Part shown: positions 10,960-23,275 of the stretch, piece after piece
Position numbering within the stretch: position 1 is the stretch's first letter
How the letters are laid out: each line of letters begins with the position of its first letter
DNA from: Jacaranda mimosifolia
Lineage: Eukaryota; Streptophyta; Magnoliopsida; Lamiales; Bignoniaceae
Length of the DNA stretch: 64,000 nt
NCBI GenBank assembly: GCA_018894105.1
Contig: CM032125.1
Location: 3,442,243 to 3,506,242, forward strand
Reading direction: 5' to 3'
Program-made: the position numbers and the translations under genes
The notes under the pieces: model-generated
Database searches by the model: none
What the model saw: the letters and a program-made list of their open reading frames with translations, nothing else
What the model was told of the DNA's origin: nothing

Positions 10960-11830
10960 ATTCTAAATATATATATAATTTGCAAACAAATACCTTGTAG
11001 CTGCATTGCAATCCATCTTGTATTCCTTCATATCTTTGCACCATCTTTCATGTCGATGATTGAAATACTGAAATGACAATCAATAAGTATGAAGTAGCAA
11101 TCTAATCATCTATAAGTTGATGAGATTATGCATCAGATAAATTTGGATCGTACCACATCAATATTGGCCTCTTCATAAGATCGAATATCTTTCCTAATAA
11201 TATTAAGATAAATATATTTTAGATTGTGCATATATGGGAAAGGTATTATAGCTAATTAAATAACAATATAAATCGTACCGAAATAAAGTCTTCTCATCAT
11301 TATTTCTTCTTTTTGTAATACCTTTCTGTTACATTGTATGAGAAATAGTATAGTTTAAAAACACATAAATTATTGTAACTTACTAATAACATATATTTTG
11401 TGATACCTTTGTCAGATCCCATCCTTCTATCAAAGCAATCCATTTTTTCCTGTCAAATACTTCACATTTATGAAGGGTTCGATTAAAAATAAAACAATAT
11501 AAAAATACCTTTTTGTCTTTTGCTTTCTCAGTACTCGTAGAATCCAATTTCCTAAATCAGTCCCATTTATCCCTACAACTGCTTTCCAACCCGGACTGAA
11601 TATTTGCATCTTGGTAGGCTGCAACAACCGAATTTTACATTAAACAAATAACATCACAATTCCTAGATGCAATAGTTTTCAACAGTTTACGTACCCTTTG
11701 AATTTTAGTTTCTGAATGAGATTCCTTCCACATATACCATGATACCATTTGTTAATCCATTTCTTGTATGCAAGTAACAGTAGGAGAAATAAAGTTTTTA
11801 GTTGATCCATCTTCACCTACAAAGTCAAAA
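10960..11830 (-). other. Unrecognised multi-exon-like remnant downstream of the Helitron helicase
   Basis: On - several short open blocks are bounded by plausible splice sites. One is near 11750-11693, ending AAAGG/GTACGT. Another covers 11627-11500, including a KMQIFSPGWKAVV stretch. Others are near 11455-11410 (KKWIALIEGWDLTK, then GTATCA), 11330-11281 (before GTACGA), 11205-11155 (before GTACGA) and 11070-10995 (QYFNHRHERWCKDMKEY, then GTATTT). Together they look like a small-exon gene carried inside the Helitron, perhaps a captured host fragment or an accessory ORF. I cannot assign a family. At least one block contains a stop. Confidence 0.3.
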
Positions 11831-14800
11831 TAAAAAGATGATAAAAATAGTTATACACTACTATTGAAAAGATATTTTTTGTCAATTAAAGACGTATATG
11901 TGTTAAATATTTCCTATCATTCATTAAATAATAGGTAGAATATATATATGTTTAAGTACATATGATTTATAGCATGGGTTGGTGATAATATGCCATATGT
12001 ATGCACTAAATTCCGTATATATAGAAGATAATTAAAAAGACGTCCATAAATTAATGCAGTTGCTGGTGATAAACATAATGATAGATAAAATAAATTCTTA
12101 TTGCCATATATATGCATTATTAAATAATGGAAAATACTATAGTGGGAGCAAAAATTGAATATTTCAATACTTCTGGTAAAATACCTCTTAATTACGGTTT
12201 TCGCGCAATGTGGCAAAAATTTCAGAGAAGACTACATTCCTTATATAAGTCCCTTGAAGCCCATTGATTTGTCCCCTCTTGACCAATACTTTTGTGGTTT
12301 GTTCGGAAACACCCCGTGAAAGAGCAACATATAATTGGCCATGACTGAAAACATGATCGGGCAAATATATTCCAACATTAAGAATTGTTTGTCCTTGGGA
12401 TTTATTAATCGTTAATGCAAAACTCAATCTCAATGGAAATTGTCTCCGCATCATTTCAAATGGCATTTTTGCATCTTCTGCTATCTTTAAAGGAATGCGT
12501 GGTAGAAAAACTCTTGTTCCCTTAAACTGGCCTGTCAAAATTTCTGCATCAATTACATTGATACCAAATCTACGACAGATTAGTCTAGTGCCATTGCATA
12601 GCCCAATTTTTGGATCAATGTTTCTCAGTAACATAATCGGTGCTCCTTTCTTAAGAGTTAACTTGTGAGGTGGGAGATTACCAGGAGCAAGGGAGTTTAG
12701 AAATTCAGGCAAGTACAAATTGTTCATGTCATCAGGTACAGAGTCAAATGAGTAGTACGTATGTTGGTCATCACCTGGAAAAGCTTCAATCACCCTTTCA
12801 TTTAGCTTGTTCACATCTTCGTTTAGTGGAGTTAGTAATGCTCTGTCCATCATATATTCAGGATCATAAGTATGTAAACCAAGATCTGGAAAAGTTGATT
12901 CAAGCAAATGATCAATTGATTGTTCACCATCCCATGGTATTGACATAGAGTCTGGAATCCTTATCATATTATCCTCCACCATGGGTTCTTCACCATTCCC
13001 AACACGAAGTAGAAAATCAGAGAACCTTTGATCATTGTGGGCTCTAATATTGTCTATCAAATGAAGAACTTTAACATTGGACCATAAGTGCGACTCTACA
13101 ATGCTAGCTTTCACAGATTGTGACCTTGTGCCTCAAACAACAACAGGAACAACCTGACGAAAATCACCTCCTAAGACCATTATCTTGCCTCCAAATGGTA
13201 AGTCGATTCCAAGCATTTCCCTTAAAGTACGGTCTACGGTTTCAATAGCTTTTGTGTCTGCCATGGGTGCCTCATCCCAAATGATTGCTGATGCCCGATC
13301 TAATAGCTCACACATTTCTAATTGTTTGCTAAACTTGCACATCGAATTTGAATCTAACTTAATCGGTATTTTAAGTTTTGAATGTGCTGTTCTACCTCCG
13401 GGAAGCTGGTTTGCTGCAATACCTGATGTTGCAGTAGCAAGCATTATAAACCCGTCCTTTCGAAAACTCGCTAGTAAAGCTCGATACAGGAATGTTTTTT
13501 CCAGTTCCACCTGGACCATCTAAAAAGTAAATTGCACTTTGCTTGCTCAAAATTGCATGCTTGATGGTATTAAATGATTGCAGCTGGCCTGCATTAAGTT
13601 GGCTAGTAGCATGTATATCATGTTCTGGAATCGGTAGGGCTAGTTCATCTTCGATTAAATTGGAAATATTGCTCAAATCATGAAAGTCTTCACTAATTTG
13701 AGGCAAGTCGAATTCTTTCAAACTTCTGTTATGCTGCAAAAGTATATAATTTATGTCATGCAGTAGCCGGTTCATGAGAAATACATTATTTGTGGCACTT
13801 GAAGAAGAGTAGTCTTCAATCATGTACGCATAATTTTCTTCCCACAATCTTCTCACTAAAGTTGGTTGGCAATATAATAAAATTGTAGCAAACAATCGTC
13901 TAAGAGCAGAAGGCATTCTAACAGTTCGTGCCTCAATCAAGCAGTGCCTAATACTATCATCCTTTTCGAGGAGACCAAGCTTTTCAGCAGCTTGCTTAAA
14001 CGTTGGATAGTGCACAGTGTCCACTGTCAATATATCATCAAAGGAAGTGGGCCCTCTAACATGGTTGAGTAATATATGCAAGTAAAACCTTTCACCTTCA
14101 TTTGGTGACACAGCATATACTCGACCTATGACCTTTTGGTGTGTCATCCTTTTCCGCCAAACTTTTTCCTTTGCCATCCATCGATAGTACCTAGGGAATT
14201 CACTGTACATATACTTATTAGGTTCTCTACCTTCCAAGTAAACTCAAAAAAACTCAGTTAACATGGTCCTGGAGTTACGCTCATCACATAACACATCAGA
14301 AATTGTTTGAGATCTATAAAATTGGACTTGCTGCATATTTGGAAGGTGAATTTGTAGTCTTACAACAGATGGATAGATTCTACTCATTGGAAATTTATAT
14401 ATTTTCCAAAGTGCCTCTGGGGCACAAATCCATCTTCCATCAACATATTGGCTGACCTCATCATAATTTGGGCCAGGGCGTACCTCAAATACTACACAAT
14501 CGGGTCCCTTATATACATATTTGTAAAGGTACTTTTATACTTTTTATGCTACTACAAATTTCAACATTAATGTGACAGTCATACTTCAGCAGTAGCCATG
14601 CATTGTATGGAACGATCCATCCATTATCAACCACTACTTCACCCTCATGATGTAAAGCAATATATCTATCGTCATTGCGACGGCGATATCTTGGATACGA
14701 ATCATTTCCTTGTACAGTGCATGGTGCAAATGGCTTAGGATAGTTTTTCTTGCAAGATCCATTTTTCATGCAAGGAGCATTGATATTAAATTCTCCACAT

Positions 14801-16744
14801 GGCCCGTGAATCATGTGCCTCAAAACAGCTTCATATAATAATGGCTCAGCATCCTTATTAGGAATTTCTGCTCTGACTATTTGATCATAATCATCAGGTG
14901 TACTAAGCTTGTCATTTTCATCTAAGATCAATAATACATGAGCATGTGGTAGACCTCGCTTTGGAACTCAATGACATGAACATGTGCTACAACTTTTCCA
15001 AGGAAACCTTTAGTATACATGTCCTTTTTTAGCTCCTCAAATTTTGCTCTGAAAATTCTAGTTAACAGATCTGGTCGATCTTGAGGAGTTTGCTTAGGTT
15101 GAAGCTCATTTCGTATTTCATCCCATGATGGGTTGCATGTCATTGTGATAAAGAGATCTGGCTTACCGTACCTTTGGACAACCGACATTGCGTCCTGGTA
15201 CCGCTGATACATATCTCGAGGACTTCAACAAAGGAAGATGGTAAAATTGTGCGACGACCAACATTTCCTAATTGAAGATGACACGTAATTGTATTATCAT
15301 ATAATGATGTATGCATCATTGTAAGATATGGTTGCTAGTTATATATAAAAGAGATAAATGTATAAGATACCAGCATCATTTTCACCAGCATTTAAGCAAT
15401 CTTGAAGACCTTGGTATAATTCAACTCTAATATCTCGTTGATGGGATCTTATATATCTGAGCTTTTGAGTTTCGATCTTCACGTAATTGTCTACAACGTA
15501 TTGTTGAATAAACGCCCTCCATATAAAAGGATTGAAGGATTAGGCATTCGAATCTAATGCATGTCAAATAAAACCATTAAAAACAATTTCTTTATCATTA
15601 ATTATATATTATGAAGTGAATTTCAGCATTACCTGTAACATGTATGCATAGTAATCGCAGCAAGTGACTCTAGTACCATCAATTGTACGACTATCACTAT
15701 CCCAACCATATGTACCATAAGGAAGTAGTAGAGGGTATTGTAAAGGATCATAATAACATGAAAATTCCTTAATATTCATTAAATGCCCTCTACTTGTTTG
15801 AACAATGATATCCCTATTAGTAGCATCTGCTACTTCATCGCCATCAACAATAATAGCTGCTACTTGTGATGCTGTTGGTAGTGTATATTGATGGCCTCTA
15901 CTTGGTCGCTCCTTAATTAGTAGCTTACAATGGGTAACATCAAGGCGTTGAGCAAGTTGACGTAAAGTCTGTACAAATGGATTGTGGGCATCAAGAATTC
16001 GCTTGATCTTTTCAATCAATTCCCTACTCAATCCATCATTTTCCAATAAACGATTCTCAAGCTCATGATCTGTGTCATAAATGAACAGCTGAATATATCT
16101 TGGTCTTGATCCAGGAAGTGGTAATAACGTACCAATCCTATGATAAATTGATCCATGAGCTCTAAAGGTATATACCCCTTGACGACCTGTTGCTAAGCTT
16201 TCATCTAGTCTTACTCCCATTGAGGTAAATGAGAAGACATGATTAAAAGCACGAATATTTTGTCTAAAAATCCTACCCTCCGTTGATGGATCAGTAAAGA
16301 TATTATAAAGCTCATGAGGCACAGGAATTTCTGGCAGAACAACTTTTCCTCCCTTACAACAAAAGTTTCGAGTTTCACCATGAAATAGCTTAGCCCGACA
16401 AAATTGACAAATTGTTGTAGCTGGGAGGTGGAATGGATGAGTTTGTTGCGTTTCATGGAAATCCCTTGCACGATTGTGGGAGAGAGTTGGACGACCTAAT
16501 GTGTATATTCTTTCAGGCCTAACAACGCCATGTTCAATGCTACAAAGAGAGTCTGAGTCCCCGTCATCATTAATTTCAACATCTATATGACAACCTATAT
16601 ATATGATTATGTTACAAAATTACGTTAGCTTAGAAATATAGTAACATATTAATGTGAATTAGTAGAGAAAAGCCTAATAAATTTAGATAATTAATACTTC
16701 AAATTATTTCATTTTGATTGCTATTATAAATACCTTATCTATTT

Positions 16745-16870
16745 GAAGATGGAGCAAATGAAGTTGACCCTTCACATTGATTAGATGGAACCCTACTGGA
16801 GACAAATGTTGAATAATTTAAAGGAAACAATCGACTTCTTCCTATAGTTGTTGGATGAATAACTAATACT
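16745..16870 (-). other. RepHel small exon, third and more diverged copy (approximate ends)
   Basis: On - this block ends NQCEGSTSFAPSSN, which resembles the ends of the two 129-nt exons (VQC..EPSTSLAPAPSN). The donor position reads ATAAGG instead of GTAAGG, so splicing may be lost. Boundaries are approximate. Confidence 0.4.
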
Positions 16871-17142
16871 GTAGAGGAAAATAATGTAAAAAAGTGCAAA
16901 ATTATATATGTATTTATCTATTAAAAAGAAGAAAATTTGTTTGCATTGTACATATAAGTTGTATTTGATTAGGAAATAATAAGTAAAAAGTTAAGTATTC
17001 CCAATGTTAACATGGTAGTGTAAGAAATTTGAGATATAAAATTCATGATTAAGATTAGAATGTGAAAATGGGGGTGAAATTAATATTAGAATGTGCATGA
17101 TGATATATTGCTATTTAGCTGGGAAACGTAGAATATGTGAAC

Positions 17143-17271
17143 CTGAATTGCTTGGTGCTGGAGCAAGAGATGTTGACGGTTCAACATGATTACATTGCAC
17201 TGAGTTGGCATCAATTTGCATAGGAATGGATTGAGGAATACAGCTTGTAGCAACAAAAGTACATGGAATTC
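17143..17271 (-). other. RepHel small exon, duplicate copy A (129 nt)
   Basis: Bounded by AAGCAG/G acceptor and CAG/GT donor. Encodes a 43-residue Cys-containing segment ending in APAPSNSG. It has the same length and near-identical content as 17822-17950, so the phase is kept if both copies are spliced in. Confidence 0.65.
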
Positions 17272-17821
17272 CTGCTTGTGTATAGAGAATGTGAAAGGTA
17301 CAATGTTAATATATTTCAAAGTTATATTTTAATTGAAAATTGCATCCTCGTCGATAAGTTAATTTTTGAAGTGTTGAGTTTAGCTTCAATTTTGTAAGAA
17401 GTGCATAAAATGAATAAGGTAATATCAAAATCAAATTGCATTAGTTAGAGATACAGAGTATTATCAAGTCATCTGTACAATTCAAAATAAAAAGAGTAGT
17501 TTGGTATATTATTTATGTATCAAGAGTGAAAGATTAAATAAAGTTGAATAATCTAAATGATGGTCAATGTAAATATTTAACACCAATTTTCTTTATCATG
17601 CATAATATTTGTGCCTTAATTTTTCCATGCTTTGTAAGCTTTTGAATAATGAATTTCTCAAAATATAATACGGTATGATACTTGAGCAGCGAATGGGAAA
17701 ATTATTCCAGCCTAAATCAATGGGCAATTTAGTTGAAATTTCTTCATGTAGACCATAAATATAAATATATATAGAAATATTTAAACACAACTTTTAGTTA
17801 GAAAATGCATAATATGTGCAC

Positions 17822-17950
17822 CTGTATTACTTGGTGGTGGAGCAAGAGTTATTGACGGTTCAACATGATTACATTGCACTGAGTTGGTATCAATTTGCAT
17901 AGGAACGGGGTGAGGAATGCAAACTGTAGCAACAAAAGTACATGGAACTC
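17822..17950 (-). other. RepHel small exon, duplicate copy B (129 nt)
   Basis: Partner of 17143-17271 at an offset of 679 bp, with matching splice signals. It is part of a larger direct duplication that also covers introns and the end of exon 1. Confidence 0.65.
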
Positions 17951-18404
17951 CTGCTTGTGTAAAGAGAAGGTGAAAGGAACAGTGTCAACATAATTTCCAA
18001 AATCATAATTTAATTGAAAATTGCATTATTGTAGATAAATTAATTTTTAAAGAGTTGCGTTTATCTTCAATTTTGTAAGAAGTGCATATAATGAATTAGA
18101 TCATATCAAAAATAAATTTGAATAATTGGAGATACAGAGTCTTTATCTAGTCATCTATGCACATTTCTTAATAAAATGAGTAATTTGGTATATTATTTAT
18201 GTGTCCAGAGTGCAAGATTCAATAAAGTTGATGAATATAAATGATGTCGAATGTAAATATTGAATGCCCAGTTATATTTTTTCTTCTAATACTTGTAAAT
18301 GCCTTTTTTTTTTTTTGTTCATAATTTGTAAGGAGAGAATATTGAGTTTCCAAAAAATATAATATGTTAAATTCTTGTGCAGTGATTGAGAAAATTATTC
18401 CAAC

Positions 18405-18636
18405 CTGAATGAGTATGCAATGTAGACGAAGTTTCTTCATGTGGATGTGTTTCAGCACTTGCCATTCGTGATCTTCTAATTTGGTAGTATCGCCGCCTTC
18501 TTGCAAGATAGACTTCTCGCTCCTCAGTACTCATAGATTGTCTCCTCTCTCGAGCACGAATACGATGTCTTTCTCTTCTACGTTCAGCTTCAGCAACATC
18601 TCTAGCCAAATTATGTACTAATGATTTTGAATTCAT
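18405..18636 (-). other. RepHel exon 1, Arg-rich N-terminus
   Basis: 232 nt from ATG to a CAG/GT donor. It encodes a highly charged Arg/Glu helix followed by a Thr/His-rich tail. Length modulo 3 leaves phase 1, which fits the two 129-nt exons downstream. This Arg-rich start is common in plant Helitron proteins. Confidence 0.65.
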
Positions 18637-18639
18637 AGC

Positions 18640-21600
18640 TTCTATCTACACATATATTAAAATAAACAATAATGTCAATTGGAGGAAAGTAAATTGTGTA
18701 ATATGCCGAAATATATAGTATCAAAGGAAGCATGACAATTTTATTTATAATAAAATAGTAAAGATGATAATTAATGAGAATATATATCTACATATATATA
18801 TAAATATATATATATATTTAGTTCAAATCAAGATGGATGTACATGGGTTTTGAAATTTAAGTCTTGTATTCTAATTTTTCTACGAAATAAAGCTTTAAGT
18901 GGTAGAAGAATGTTAAAAAGGTTGCTAATTATAGTTTTGTAAATGTACAATTGTACATATTAATCCATAATGTTATTGCTTAATTAAAAAAGCAAATACC
19001 TATAAGGAAGGTGAATAAAACTCTGTATATAGAGGGTAAAATAAGTTAGTAAAGTCATGAAACCAAATATACACTAATACTAAAGTTTAGTAGTTTAGTA
19101 TTAAATATTTATTACATTAATAATAAAATTGCAATTTACTATAAATATATATATTTAAAATTATCATTATGTAATTGAAATATTTTATATATAAATGCTC
19201 AGTCTAAAAGCAAATCATTTAGATGTAAGTAATATATGAACCATAAATAGTGATTATGACATAAGAGAAGCCTTAAATATGCACAACCCTATAAATACTC
19301 TCAATTATGCTAACCGTAGAAAAATTAGTATCATAAGTAATAGGCAATCTTTCACATGGTGCAGAGATAGAAATAAGTATATATTTGTTTTCTAGATTAG
19401 CATATTAGCAAATTTAAAAATATAGATATGCAGAACAAAGCACGTAGATGTAGTCAAAAGTGTGATATTAAATTCAAATATGGAATTATGAATTCCAAAT
19501 TTACTATTACAATCATATTTAAACATAGTAATTAATGGGGTGGTAATAGTAATGATAAAAAACACTGCCTAGAAGTTATTAAAAGAAATATTTTTGGATA
19601 ATAATGGTTTTGTTATTTATAACTATATTGGTATTATTTTTGAAAAAATAATGGTTTTGTTATTTGGGGATGATAATTCAAAAATTTACACGCATGTTTT
19701 ATACGTTACATTAGTTTGGTTATCATTTGAATCTATCTATGATAAATAATTATGAGAATTTTATTTGTACATTTATTTTAACAGTGTGTTTACAATTTAT
19801 GTAAGTAATTATCATTATGTAATTGCAATATTTGTTTCAAGGATGCACGAATGACTTTGACATTAGTGTTAATTGATTAATATTTAAATTTGTTATAGCA
19901 GATATTTTAAAGCTACATGTGTAATGTTAAATTTGTTATTTTAATTTTTTCAAATTAAATGCACATGCATATAGTGTGAACTGAGTTATAGTAAGACATA
20001 AAAGAGAGTACTATGCATAATAAACATATTTCAAACTAAAATGAAAAAGTAAATTATCAAAAGTAATAAAATTTACAATTTGAAAACTAATTTGGAGTGA
20101 ATAGAAGGTTTTTGTTACATCTGACAATGGAAAAGTGTACCGATAAAACCAAGTAATCATATGTAACGTGACTATATTTTGATGCATAAGTAAGCAAGCA
20201 AGATGGTGTAAACATAGGCAATTTGGCTCCACTTTGGAATGATGGGAAAACACGCAAGAGTTTGAAAGAAATATGTGGAAGTGTAGTTGTATCAATGGGC
20301 AATGTTTTGGCCGGCCTGGAGTTTGACCTTTCTATTTTGGTGTCTCATTTTTAATTACACGAATGATGGGGATGAAAGTAAATTTTTTTATAGTTTTAAA
20401 TGTCAATTCCCTGGAAAGTTAAAAATTATTAATAGTTAATTATATTGTATGGTATGTTATTAAAATCATTATATATCCACATACGCATTTAGGATTAAAA
20501 CCTACAAATAGCAAACATATTTTTTATGTTAATAATTTAATTTATATACACGTATTTCGGGAATTCATAACATTAGAACCACTGGTCCATCACATTATAT
20601 GAGAGATTGATGTCGTTGATTTGAAGGTTAATTGGTAACATCAAATATTTTAGTTGTGAAAAGGATATTAGTGGATTAATTAATTAATCGATGTTATACT
20701 ATTAAGTTAAGTGGGGAATATTTTTTTTGTGAAAAAACATTGCAATAAATAAATGGGCAAGTGGAAAAAATTTCCAATTACCCAGAATAACCAACCATTT
20801 AAGAAAAGGATTTAGTGTATCGGCATTTTCACATATATCCAATTAATAAGACCATCCATTAGAAGATGAAATGGATTTGGATATGCATGGCATACATCTT
20901 TCAAATTGCAAACCCACATTTGCCGTGATATATATATATCTTATTTGAAAAGGCATGATTAGTTTTATAATTTATGGACATTTTTATTTTGTAAACTTAA
21001 GATTTCATGTATAATAAATTGCGTGGAGACTATTAAGCAGAATAAATATATTTTAAATCAAATTGACAAATTAAAATATCAAAGGCAATAAAAATGAAAT
21101 TATGAAAACTAATAAGATATGTAGATGATAAAAGAGACAAAATATAATCATTTTTTATACAATACCACTTACAGGCAACAATATTTGCAGTAGCAGATTC
21201 TGCAATGCACCTAGAATTGAATAAATTTGAAAATTAATATAATTAATAACAATTATATTTGAAATACATGGTGTCATAATTAAAACCAAAGTCTATTTAA
21301 GAGTAGTGGCAGAAAATAAAAAAGAAACCAAACCAACAATTTTAATCAGGTTGTCTTTATCTTTCCGTAGTCTAATGTAAATCTCCGACACCCCTCAATT
21401 CCGAGCTCATTGTTATGCTTAGATTTTCTGAACTGAACATTAAGCATGGTTTGAAAAACCAACATTAAAACTCAAGTAAAGAGGAAAAGGAAATTAGTAT
21501 GATATCCAATAAATTATTTGGAGATAAGCAGAAATAAATAAAGTATCAAACCATTCTTCTCAATAATAATGGTCGAGTATAGTTCCGAGTAAAGAGAGGC
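18640..21600. other. Helitron interior upstream of RepHel, no gene seen
   Basis: AT-rich DNA within the Helitron. Open frames such as 20011-20295 on - lack recognisable motifs and have a composition expected from AT-rich noncoding DNA. Confidence 0.55.
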
Positions 21601-21633
21601 AAGAGAATAAATATATATATATATAGATATATA

Positions 21634-21700
21634 TCTATTACTATTATGAAAGCACCTACTCCTTTTTGGTATATTTTGGGATAATTTTCCTAAAATACCC
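21634..21700 (+). other. Possible 5' terminus of a second, nested Helitron
   Basis: TCTATTACTATTATGAAAGC preceded by A closely matches the 5' end type seen at 24713 on -, but on the + strand. It lies inside the larger Helitron. I could not place a matching 3' end (hairpin plus CTRR) to its right, so its length is unknown. Confidence 0.45.
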
Positions 21701-22789
21701 TAATCGTTATGTTATAATTCTCATAACTACTTAGGTAGTTACAGTTTATATTTTTTAATACACACATCAAGTGTGCCAAAATTGCTAATATGTATAAAGT
21801 ATAGGTAAGTAATGATCTTTTTAATAGTAATATTTAATTTATTAAAAAGCTATAATTCTATAACTATAAGGTTGAACTCCAAAAAGTTTAAATTTAAATA
21901 AAAATTATAGTTGAGTCAAACTCAATTCAACTCGTCAAATGTAATATAATTGCTATTGATGAGTCCAGTTATTTTATTCGTGGGAGTTAGTTGTTGGACC
22001 AGTATTGAGTGCATGTGTGAGGTTTCTATCTTCATTTTTTATTTTGGTCAAATTTTTTAAAAGATAATTATATCTATTAATAATTTAAATTTTATTTAAT
22101 CAAGAGTTTCTCCACACTGTGCAAACCTATTACCCTTTAATGCCAGCCTATCCAACCCATACCGCCGCCGACGCAAACACGTATATTATCTTCAAATCAT
22201 AGGCCCATTTCTCCCCCATTATCGCCCGCCATTATCATGGTGATGAAAAATTTTTATGCACCACTACAATCAAACAAATCAATAACAAATGTTGCAATAT
22301 TTCCGTGGCCGTATAGCATTTGAAAAATCTAACAAATCTTATTGTAATTTTTTTTTAAAAAAAAAAGTAATGCTAAGGTAACCCGATAGTTTCAAGAAGG
22401 TGCTCACAAAATATCATTTTTTTTGGTTAATATAAAACTCCAACTATGAAAAAAAAAATCCTATTACTGGAAAATTTTTAAAAAGTGTCAAATAGTACAA
22501 AAAAGGAACAAAAAGAAGAACGGAAAATTATACCTTGAAAATTTTGAGAATTAATTGGATCTCGTAGACATCATTCTTCTTAGGGGCGGCGAGAGTTTGC
22601 TGGAAGTGATCAAATAATAAAAAATAAGAAATTCTTAATTGAATTGATGAAATAATCAAACATGTTTTTCCTTCAAATAAAAGCAGTAATAGAATTGGAA
22701 ATCATGAAATTCAAAGGAAAAAAAATTAAGCCATAAAATGAATTAATACTCACAGAAAAATGGGCAAAGCATATAGAAGCGTCATAGAA

Positions 22790-23275
22790 CCAGTTCAACT
22801 GTAAAATTGGATTGCTCTTGTCATCTACTTTATGGAGATTTACGCATTAATCGTCCAAGAACCGCATATCCACAACAACAAAAAATCAGAAAATTAGTCA
22901 CATTGATGACAAATATAAGTATTTTTATCAGAAAATGAACAAAATTCAACTACTTCAACTATAAAATTGAATTGCTCTCATCGTCCAAGAATCCTATATC
23001 CACAATAAAAAAAGAAATCACGAAAATAGTCATATTGATGAAAAATATAAGTATGTTCATATGAAAATAAACTAAATTCAACATCGAATAATGGCAAATG
23101 AAAAAAAAAATTACTTCAATTATGAAATGGATTGCTCTCGGCATCGATTTTTTGGAAATCTACGCATTAATCGTTCCAGGAATCCTATGGTCCACGACAA
23201 AAAAAGGGCAAAAATAGTCAGATTGATGAACAATATAAATATTGTCGTATGAAAATAAACTAAATTCAACATCGA
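22790..23275. repeat. Tandem repeat, three copies of about 161 bp
   Basis: Units start near 22806, 22967 and 23128 at the motif ATTGGATTGCTCT/ATTGAATTGCTCT/ATGGATTGCTCT. Each contains TCGTCCAAGAA or TCGTTCCAGGAA, CCTAT.TCCAC and an ATTGATGA.AAATATAA block. Diverged, inside the Helitron. Confidence 0.8.

Larger units (their letters stand above)
17110..18470. repeat. About 680-bp tandem direct duplication inside the Helitron gene
   Basis: 17110-17790 and 17790-18470 align over their whole length at an offset of 679 bp, with moderate divergence. Shared landmarks are GACGGTTCAACATGATTACA (17175 and 17855), TTTTGTAAGAAGTGCATA and TTGGTATATTATTTATGT. Confidence 0.85.
12188..18636 (-). pseudogene. 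Helitron Rep/helicase (RepHel), decayed
   Basis: Starts with ATG at 18636. The first exon (18636-18405) is very Arg/Glu-rich (RERHRIRARERRQS). Spliced small exons follow, then a zinc-finger region with CQFC and CC motifs near 16400, the Helitron N-terminal domain (16593-15633), the Rep region and a PIF1-type helicase. Helicase signs are Walker A GPGGTGK (about 13518-13497), Walker B IIWDEAPM (about 13280-13260), TINKSQGQT near 12395 and VALSRG near 12315. The HUH motif HAH and a tyrosine motif (KYLYKYVYK-like, near 14520) are readable across frames. Breaks: frameshifts near 15223, 14966, 14540 and right after Walker A (an extra A near 13500), and stops near 14250 and 13130. Such proteins nick and unwind DNA for rolling-circle transposition. 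Confidence 0.88.

Noticed and set aside
13185..13523. 112-codon + frame opposite the helicase
   Set aside because: It is the antisense shadow of the PIF1 helicase exon.
22790..23275. Three regularly spaced repeats as a possible CRISPR-like array
   Set aside because: The whole 161-bp unit is repeated with no conserved-repeat/unique-spacer pattern, and the context is a plant Helitron.
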